A stretch of DNA of 54,788 nt from Deltaproteobacteria bacterium (GTDB lineage: Bacteria; Myxococcota_A; Polyangia; Haliangiales; Haliangiaceae). The translations under genes and the position numbers were made by a program. The notes beneath the pieces are model-generated. The model was not told where the DNA came from, did not search any database, and saw only the letters and a program-made list of their open reading frames with translations. The DNA lies in the NCBI GenBank assembly GCA_021413675.1, contig JAIOQA010000282.1, positions 1-54,788 of the forward strand. Direction: 5' to 3'. Positions 50,170-54,788 of the stretch are shown here, one piece after another (position 1 is the stretch's first letter; every line of letters begins with the position of its first letter).

Positions 50170-51027
50170 TCAGGGGAGTGACGGGATCGGATCGGCGGCG
50201 TCGCTGTCGATCGCCGCGCTGACGGCGCGCCAGCGATCGGCGTCGGCGGCGCGGGCTTGCTCGGCCTCCCGGGCGATCCGGAGCGCGTCGCTGCCCAGCA
50301 GGATGTGCGGCGGCAACCGTTCGGCGGCGGCGATCCTGAGGACGACCTGCGCGACCTTTGCCGGATCGCCGGTCTCGTTCCCCCAGTAGCCCTCCATCTG
50401 CTTCATGCTCGCCCCGACCGACGGTTGATAGTCGGCGAGCAAGGGCGCGCGCTCGACGTGCGCACGCTTGCCCCAGTTGGTGCGCATGGCGCCCGGTTCC
50501 AGTGCGGTGACGCGGACGCCGAACGGCGCCGTCTCGAGCGCGATCCCTTCCGTGAAGCCGCCGATGGCCCACTTCGACGCGAAATAGGCGGCGTTGCCGG
50601 GGAAGGCCGTGCGCCCACCCAGCGAGGAGATCTGGATGATGTGCCCGCTGCGCTGCGCGCGCATCGTCGGGAGCGCAGCGCGCGTGAGGTTGACCACGCC
50701 GAAGAAGCACGTCTCGACCAGGGCGCGGAACTCGCTCGAGGGCATCTGTTCGAACGGCCGCGCATCTCCATAACCGGCGTTGTTGACGAGGACATCGAGA
50801 CGACCGAACGCCTCGACGGTGGCGCGGACGGCGCGTCTGCCCTCGTCCTCGTCGGTCACGTCGAGGCGAACCGCCCGCGCTTGCGAGCCGTAGCGCTCGA
50901 GCAGCGGGGTCAACTGCCGCGGATCGCGCGCGGTGGCAACGACCTTGTGCCCCGCGTCCAGCGCGGCCTCCGCGATCGCGCGTCCCAGGCCACTTCCACT
51001 TCCCGTGATCAACCAGACGTTTGACAT
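50170..51027 (-). CDS. Short-chain dehydrogenase/reductase
   Basis: 285 residues. Nucleotide-binding motif TGSGSGLGR (residues 8-16), NNAGYGD, catalytic Ser in QISSLGG and the YxxxK pair in AAYFASKWA are all present, as in classical SDR oxidoreductases that use NADP. Start ATG is preceded by GGAG about nine bases upstream. It is the first gene of the operon; the palindromic site 51047-51061 lies 20-34 bases in front of its start. Substrate unknown; classical members act on ketones or hydroxyl groups of lipids, steroids or sugars. Confidence 0.92.
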   Translation of the reverse strand: MSNVWLITGSGSGLGRAIAEAALDAGHKVVATARDPRQLTPLLERYGSQARAVRLDVTDEDEGRRAVRATVEAFGRLDVLVNNAGYGDARPFEQMPSSEFRALVETCFFGVVNLTRAALPTMRAQRSGHIIQISSLGGRTAFPGNAAYFASKWAIGGFTEGIALETAPFGVRVTALEPGAMRTNWGKRAHVERAPLLADYQPSVGASMKQMEGYWGNETGDPAKVAQVVLRIAAAERLPPHILLGSDALRIAREAEQARAADADRWRAVSAAIDSDAADPIPSLP

Positions 51028-51046
51028 GTCGGTTCTCCAATGGTGT

Positions 51047-51061
51047 GTGAGTAGACACTCA
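51047..51061 (-). promoter_or_regulatory. TetR-type operator upstream of the SDR operon
   Basis: On the minus strand it reads TGAGTGTCTACTCAC, identical but for one base to the site in front of tetR; the symmetric core is TGAGT-N4-ACTCA (51048-51061). It follows a GATAAA sequence that could be a -10 box of the SDR operon, so repressor binding would block initiation. Confidence 0.65.
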
Positions 51062-51072
51062 TTTATCGAGCC

Positions 51073-51099
51073 AAAAAAAGGGGCGGTCAGGAGAGCGCC
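51073..51099 (-). terminator. Possible weak terminator after tetR
   Basis: On the minus strand a short GGCG...CGCC stem around the tetR stop codon is followed by CC and seven T residues. The stem is short, but a T7 run is unusual in this GC-rich DNA. Confidence 0.3.
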
Positions 51100-51653
51100 T
51101 TCATCACGGCCTTGAACCCGAGCTCGCAGAGCTCGTCGGCCTTGGTCGCGTTGCGGCTCATGAAGTCCATCGTCGTCGTCGCCCAGGCATCGACGAGGGC
51201 GCCGACGTACCGCACCGGTGCGTCGCGCAGGACACCGCGAGCACTGATCTGCCGGATCAGCTGGAACACCGGTTCGGCGTACTCGTATGCGGCGTTTCTG
51301 ATCCCGTCGTTCACTTGTTCGGAGACGTTGAGCTGGGCCTGGGCGCGCCGCTTCGCCTCGTTGGCGACGCCCCAGCGCGTCCATGTCACCCAGACGTGAT
51401 GAAACCGAGCGCGCGCATCGTCGCCCTTCGGCATCCCAGCCAGGACGGTATCGGTGAGCTCCGTGGTCAGCTCGCGATACAACGTGTGGAGCAGCTCCTC
51501 CTTGGTGGCGAAGTAGGTGAAGACAGAACCGTGCGGGACCGATGCTCGCTTGGCGATCTCTGCGGTCGCCGCACCGAGCCCCTGTTCGGCGACGAGCTCG
51601 GTCGCCGCACCGAGGATGGCCCGGCGTCGGTCTTCACTGAGGGGTCGTGCCAT
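51087..51653 (-). CDS. TetR-family transcriptional regulator
   Basis: 188 residues. The N-terminal helix-turn-helix (RRAILGAATELVAEQG, TAEIAKRASVPHGSVFTYF, ATKEELLHTLYRELT) is a textbook TetR DNA-binding domain; the C-terminal helices form the ligand-binding part. It sits just upstream of and on the same strand as the SDR operon. A palindromic operator sits in its own promoter (51664-51678), a second in front of the SDR gene (51047-51061), and a related third at 4983 before the beta-oxidation genes. Autorepression and control of the neighbouring operon are therefore likely. The inducer is unknown; an acyl-CoA or aldehyde would fit the target genes. Confidence 0.93.
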   Translation of the reverse strand: MARPLSEDRRRAILGAATELVAEQGLGAATAEIAKRASVPHGSVFTYFATKEELLHTLYRELTTELTDTVLAGMPKGDDARARFHHVWVTWTRWGVANEAKRRAQAQLNVSEQVNDGIRNAAYEYAEPVFQLIRQISARGVLRDAPVRYVGALVDAWATTTMDFMSRNATKADELCELGFKAVMKALS

Positions 51654-51663
51654 GGCTCAAAGA

Positions 51664-51688
51664 TGAGTGTGTACTCACTCTTTGTCAA
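51664..51688 (-). promoter_or_regulatory. TetR-type operator and -35 box of tetR
   Basis: TGAGTGTGTACTCAC at 51664-51678 (core TGAGT-GTGT-ACTCA). Read on the minus strand, TTGACA (51688-51683) precedes it as a perfect -35 box, so the operator lies between -35 and the -10 region, a classical autorepression layout. The tetR start codon is ten bases downstream. Confidence 0.65.
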
Positions 51689-51748
51689 CCCGAGCGGGCC
51701 CAGGCCATCGCGACCGTCATCCGCGGCCCACCCGAATCGCGGCGCCGC

Positions 51749-53542
51749 TCAGCGCGCGACGCGCGCGGCGCGCGCGAGGGCGGCGCAGAGGCGCAGGTTC
51801 TCCTCGGGCAGGCGCACGGCGAGGCGCAGGTGGTCGCGGCCGTCGGCCATCTTGGCGGTGACGTCCTTGAGGTACAGGGCGTCGGTGCGCAGCAGGTCGT
51901 CGGCCAGCGCCTTGGCGCTGACACCGGACTTGAGCGTGACCATCAAGAAGTTGCCGCCGCTCGGGTGCACGGTGTCGACGATGGGGACCTCGGCGAGCGC
52001 GGTCGCGAACGCCGCGCGGTCGGCGGCGGTGGCCTTCAGCGAGCGCGCCAGGGTCTGGCGGTTCTTGAGGATGATCTCGAGCAGGTGCTCGGCCACCGAG
52101 TTCATGTTCCACACCGGCAGCCAGGCGGAGACGTCCGCGGTGAGCTGCGCGTCGCAGGTGTACAGGTAGCCGATGCGCGCGCCGGGCACGCCGAGCGACT
52201 TGCTGAGGCTGGTCAGCACCATCACGTTGGGCAGGGGCTCGGCCTCGAGCCGCGGCACCAGCGACGGCTCCGACGAGAACGCGAGGAACGACTCGTCGAC
52301 GATCACGGTCGTGGCGGGGCGCGACCGCGCGAAGCCGTAGATCCAGTCGGAGGCGATCGTGGTGCCGGTCGGATTGTTCGGGTTCACCAGCACGACGACC
52401 TCGGCCTGGGCGGCCTTGGCCTCGATCTCGGCGAGGTCGATGCCGGGGCGGTCGCGGTAGGTGAGCGCGTCCGGGAAGGTGCGCGTGTACTCGCCGAAGG
52501 TCGGCGCCGGCACCAGGGCGCGCTTGCCCGCGAATCGCTGGGCCAGGAACGGGTAGATCTGGGCCAGGCCGTTGAGCGCGCTCACCCGGGTCGGGTTGCA
52601 CAGGAGGAAGAAGGCGAGCTTGCGGTCGAGGACCGCCTGCGTCGAGCCGTAGTTGCGCAGCAGGCGGGCCAGGTTGTTGCGGACCTCCGCCATCATCGAC
52701 GGCGGCGGGAAGTACATGTTGCGGATGAAGCAGAAGTCGGTGACCTCGTCCTCGAACGACCAGTAGCCGCCCATGGTCTCGTCGAGGATGCGGCGCCGCT
52801 TGGCCGGGCTGAACAGGAACTCGGCCATGCGCAGATCGTTGGGATCGTCGATCTCCGCCCACTTCTCGCGATCGATGATCTCCGCCCGGATCACCGCCTT
52901 CTGCAGGTAGATCAGGATGCCGAGGATCAGCTCGTAGTAGCAGCTGTCGTCGATCGTGCGGGCGTAGAAGGTCAGGATCTTCTTGAAGGAGCGATTACAG
53001 AGCTCCTTCGACAGCTTGTAGATGTTGAGGGTCTTGTACTTGTCGGCGAACGAGAAGTCGCCGGCCTGCAGGTGCGGCGGGATCACGCTGGTGACCACGC
53101 CGTCGACGACGGTGACCACGGTGCCGTCCATGCCGGTCCGGTAGTGATCGACCAGCGCGACGTCCGGGTACGGCGACCGGGCGATGCGCTCGAACACGGC
53201 CGGCTCGCACACGAGATCGGACTCGATGAGCAGCAGGTCCTCGTCGATCTCCATCTTCTCGAACGCGAGGGCGAGCGAGTAGATGTTGTTCGTCTCCTCG
53301 TAGCGCGGGTTCCGGACGAACTCGAAGGTCGCCTTGGGGTGGTTGCGGAGCAGCGAGCTCTCGAGCTCGTCGGCGCGGTAGCCGGTCACCACGCAGATGC
53401 GGGTGACGCCGACCGCGGCGAGCCCATCGATGATGCGGCCGATGATCGTGCGGCCTCCCACCTCGAGCAGCGTCTTGTGCTGCCCGTCCGTCAGGGGACG
53501 CATGCGATTACCGTAACCAGCGGCCAGGATGAGAGCCTTCAC
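51749..53542 (-). CDS. Bifunctional nucleotidyltransferase / PLP-dependent aminotransferase (or decarboxylase)
   Basis: 597 residues from a GTG at 53542 giving MKALILAAGYGNRMRPLTDG, the signature of sugar-1-phosphate and LicC-type cytidylyltransferases; NNIYSLALAFE and LLIESDLVC follow, as in LicC. From about residue 245 begins a class I/II PLP enzyme: LVNPNNPTG, VIVDESFLAF, SLSKSLGVPGARIGY with the PLP lysine, and PSGGNFLMVTL. Similar fusions occur in PntC, which makes CMP-2-aminoethylphosphonate, and the PLP half resembles CobD/HisC-type enzymes, some of which decarboxylate O-phosphoserine or O-phosphothreonine. So the protein may make a CMP- or CDP-activated aminoethyl head group for lipids or polysaccharides. 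Divergent from the EEP gene with 39 bases between starts. Confidence 0.85.
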   Translation of the reverse strand: MKALILAAGYGNRMRPLTDGQHKTLLEVGGRTIIGRIIDGLAAVGVTRICVVTGYRADELESSLLRNHPKATFEFVRNPRYEETNNIYSLALAFEKMEIDEDLLLIESDLVCEPAVFERIARSPYPDVALVDHYRTGMDGTVVTVVDGVVTSVIPPHLQAGDFSFADKYKTLNIYKLSKELCNRSFKKILTFYARTIDDSCYYELILGILIYLQKAVIRAEIIDREKWAEIDDPNDLRMAEFLFSPAKRRRILDETMGGYWSFEDEVTDFCFIRNMYFPPPSMMAEVRNNLARLLRNYGSTQAVLDRKLAFFLLCNPTRVSALNGLAQIYPFLAQRFAGKRALVPAPTFGEYTRTFPDALTYRDRPGIDLAEIEAKAAQAEVVVLVNPNNPTGTTIASDWIYGFARSRPATTVIVDESFLAFSSEPSLVPRLEAEPLPNVMVLTSLSKSLGVPGARIGYLYTCDAQLTADVSAWLPVWNMNSVAEHLLEIILKNRQTLARSLKATAADRAAFATALAEVPIVDTVHPSGGNFLMVTLKSGVSAKALADDLLRTDALYLKDVTAKMADGRDHLRLAVRLPEENLRLCAALARAARVAR

Positions 53543-53581
53543 GGTCGCGGAACCTCTCTCACCCCGCCTCGTTTGACAAGC

Positions 53582-54382
53582 ATGTCGCGCGACGACATCA
53601 TCTCCGTGATGACGCGGGGCCTCCGGGTCATGTCCTTCAACCTGCGGGGGGCCCTCACGCCAGATGGCTGGAATGCCTGGCCTTTCAGAGCTTCGCTGGT
53701 GCGCGAGCTGCTGAACCGCCACCGGCCGCAGGTGGTGGCCTTCCAGGAGATGATGGCCCCCAACGCCTGGCTCTTGCGGAGCTGCCTGCGGGGCTACCAG
53801 GTCGTGCGGGGGGGCGCGACCGGCCGGCGCCTGATCGGGCCGCGCAACGCGGTGTACGTCGCCCCCGAGCTCGCGGTGACCGGCCAGGGCGGGTTCTGGC
53901 TGGGGCGCCGGCCCGAGCGGTTCGGGGCCGACTGGGGGGCGCGCCAGGCCCGCGGCGCCACCTGGGTGCGGCTGCGCCACGGCGGTGGCGAGGTCCTGGT
54001 CGTCGACACGCACCTCGACCACGAGAGCGCGGAGGCGCGGACCAAGGGCGCGCGCCTGGTGCGCGAGCGGCTGCGCGGGCTGGGCTGGCCAGCGGTGCCC
54101 GCGATCGTGTGCGGCGACTTCAACGCCAGCGCCGGCGGCGCCGACCATGCGGCGTGGCTGGCCGATGGCTTCCGCGATACCTGGACCGACACCGGCCACC
54201 AGGACGGCCTCGAGGCGTTCACGTTCCACGCCTTCCGCGGCCAGCCCGATCCGGCCGAGCTGCGCATCGACTGGATCCTGTACTCGCCGCCGCTGCGGCC
54301 GCGCGCCGCCGCGATCGTCCGCGACGCGCGCCCGCCGCGCTATCCGTCGGATCACTACCCCGTGATGGCCGACTTCGAGTGA
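53582..54382 (+). CDS. Endonuclease/exonuclease/phosphatase (EEP) family hydrolase
   Basis: 266 residues from the ATG at 53582; an internal ATG at 53609 would give MTRGLRVMSFNLRG. Motifs of the Mg-dependent EEP fold are in order: RVMSFNLRG (strand with Asn), PQVVAFQEM (metal-binding Glu), VLVVDTHLDHES (Asp/His), AIVCGDFNAS (G-D-F-N) and YPSDHYPVMADFE (catalytic S-D-H). Members cleave phosphodiesters in nucleic acids or phospholipids. There is no signal peptide, so cytoplasmic. Divergent from the nucleotidyltransferase fusion, sharing a 39-base promoter region; a joint role in phospholipid or head-group turnover is possible but unproven. Confidence 0.9.
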   Translation: MSRDDIISVMTRGLRVMSFNLRGALTPDGWNAWPFRASLVRELLNRHRPQVVAFQEMMAPNAWLLRSCLRGYQVVRGGATGRRLIGPRNAVYVAPELAVTGQGGFWLGRRPERFGADWGARQARGATWVRLRHGGGEVLVVDTHLDHESAEARTKGARLVRERLRGLGWPAVPAIVCGDFNASAGGADHAAWLADGFRDTWTDTGHQDGLEAFTFHAFRGQPDPAELRIDWILYSPPLRPRAAAIVRDARPPRYPSDHYPVMADFE

Positions 54383-54472
54383 CGTCGCCGCGCGGGGACC
54401 GCGGCCCGCGCGTCGACGGCGTGCCGCGCATTCCGGACGCTGCGCGCGGGGGCGTGGCACCATGCGGCCGGG

Positions 54473-54788
54473 ATGCGGGGAACCATACCGGGGCACGGCC
54501 ACGCCGTCGACGCGACCTTGACCGCCGACAACGCGCGTCCGACCGGCCCTGCCGTGGACGGGATCGCGTCCGACCCGACCCTCGCGGCGCACGCCTCGGG
54601 GTCGCCGACACCGATCCCCGGGCTGCGGCGGGTCGCGCGCAGCGAGTACGAGCGCGGCGCCGAGCTCGCGCGCGGCGGCATGGGCCGGATCATCGCGGCC
54701 CGCGACGTGCGCCACGATCGTCCGGTCGCGATCAAGGAGCTGCTCGATCGGCATCCGATGCTGATCGCGCGCTTCGAGCGCGAGGCGC
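54473..54788 (+). CDS. Serine/threonine protein kinase, N-terminal part (runs off window)
   Basis: The first 105 residues are visible from the ATG at 54473. After a Thr/Ala/Asp-rich head of about 55 residues the kinase domain begins: YERGAELARGGMGRIIAARD with the glycine loop, then RPVAIKELLDRHPMLIARFERE with the catalytic lysine of VAIKE. The rest is outside the window. Many myxobacterial kinases of this type carry C-terminal TPR or NTPase domains, which cannot be seen here. Confidence 0.85.
   Translation, partial: MRGTIPGHGHAVDATLTADNARPTGPAVDGIASDPTLAAHASGSPTPIPGLRRVARSEYERGAELARGGMGRIIAARDVRHDRPVAIKELLDRHPMLIARFEREA

Noticed and set aside
51749..54754. A 1001-residue minus-strand frame covering the nucleotidyltransferase fusion and the EEP region
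   Set aside because: The part upstream of 53542 is the antisense of the EEP hydrolase gene, which has all its catalytic motifs on the plus strand. The LicC signature begins exactly at the GTG at 53542.

Overview
The window is about 70% GC and densely coded. Its gene content points to a myxobacterium (phylum Myxococcota; a Haliangium/Kofleriaceae-like lineage is my inference): many Ser/Thr protein kinases, FHA-domain sigma-54 activators, many secreted lipoproteins with Ala/Asp/Pro-rich linkers, a DUF4388 protein, an HDOD protein, and a very large RHS/SpvB protein. No 16S rRNA or other definitive marker is present, so the taxonomy is not proven.

Layout. 1-4700: secreted and lipoprotein genes (end of a PNGase F-like protein, two lipoproteins, a CocE/S15 hydrolase) and a DUF4388 membrane protein. 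4983-7626: a regulatory region, then a 3-hydroxyacyl-CoA dehydrogenase and an SCP-x-type thiolase (beta-oxidation). 7667-9007: an unknown gene, an aberrant tRNA-like sequence, a small unknown gene and a PTH2-like gene. 9382-18725: an S41 protease lipoprotein, a divergent FHA-sigma-54 activator/kinase pair, a three-gene overlapping cluster (cytochrome-c/beta-propeller lipoprotein, lipoprotein, membrane protein) and a complete PNGase F-like lipoprotein. 18874-28524: a LanC-like cyclase facing a minus-strand array of FHA-sigma-54 activator, kinase, giant kinase/NTPase/WD40 protein and, at its end, a short gene that reads as a lanthipeptide precursor. 28858-34412: phosphoesterase and repeat lipoproteins, a GFA enzyme, an ECF sigma factor with a SnoaL-like tail, an HDOD protein and tRNA-Asn. 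34413-35167: gene-poor remnant with a partial tRNA repeat. 35168-45897: a two-gene unit of a 1591-residue lipoprotein and a 1985-residue SpvB/VCBS/RHS protein, reminiscent of an insecticidal Tc (ABC) toxin. 46554-47384: a truncated LolE-like domain. 47524-51653: a TetR-controlled redox operon (SDR, a deleted aldehyde dehydrogenase, a small alpha-beta-barrel protein, a quinone oxidoreductase). 51749-54788: a nucleotidyltransferase-aminotransferase fusion, an EEP-family hydrolase and the start of another kinase.

How the genes work together. The most interesting points are: (i) the lanthipeptide precursor/LanC pair without a dehydratase in the window; (ii) the lipid-anchored Tc-like pair whose RHS protein ends in a candidate PD-(D/E)XK nuclease; (iii) a shared operator (TGAGTGTnTACTCAC) at tetR, at the SDR operon and, 46 kb away, at the beta-oxidation operon, implying one regulon; (iv) an aldehyde dehydrogenase missing its catalytic segment in frame; (v) a fusion enzyme that could make a CDP-amino-alcohol or CDP-aminophosphonate head group. 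All functions come from reading the sequence; no database search was possible.
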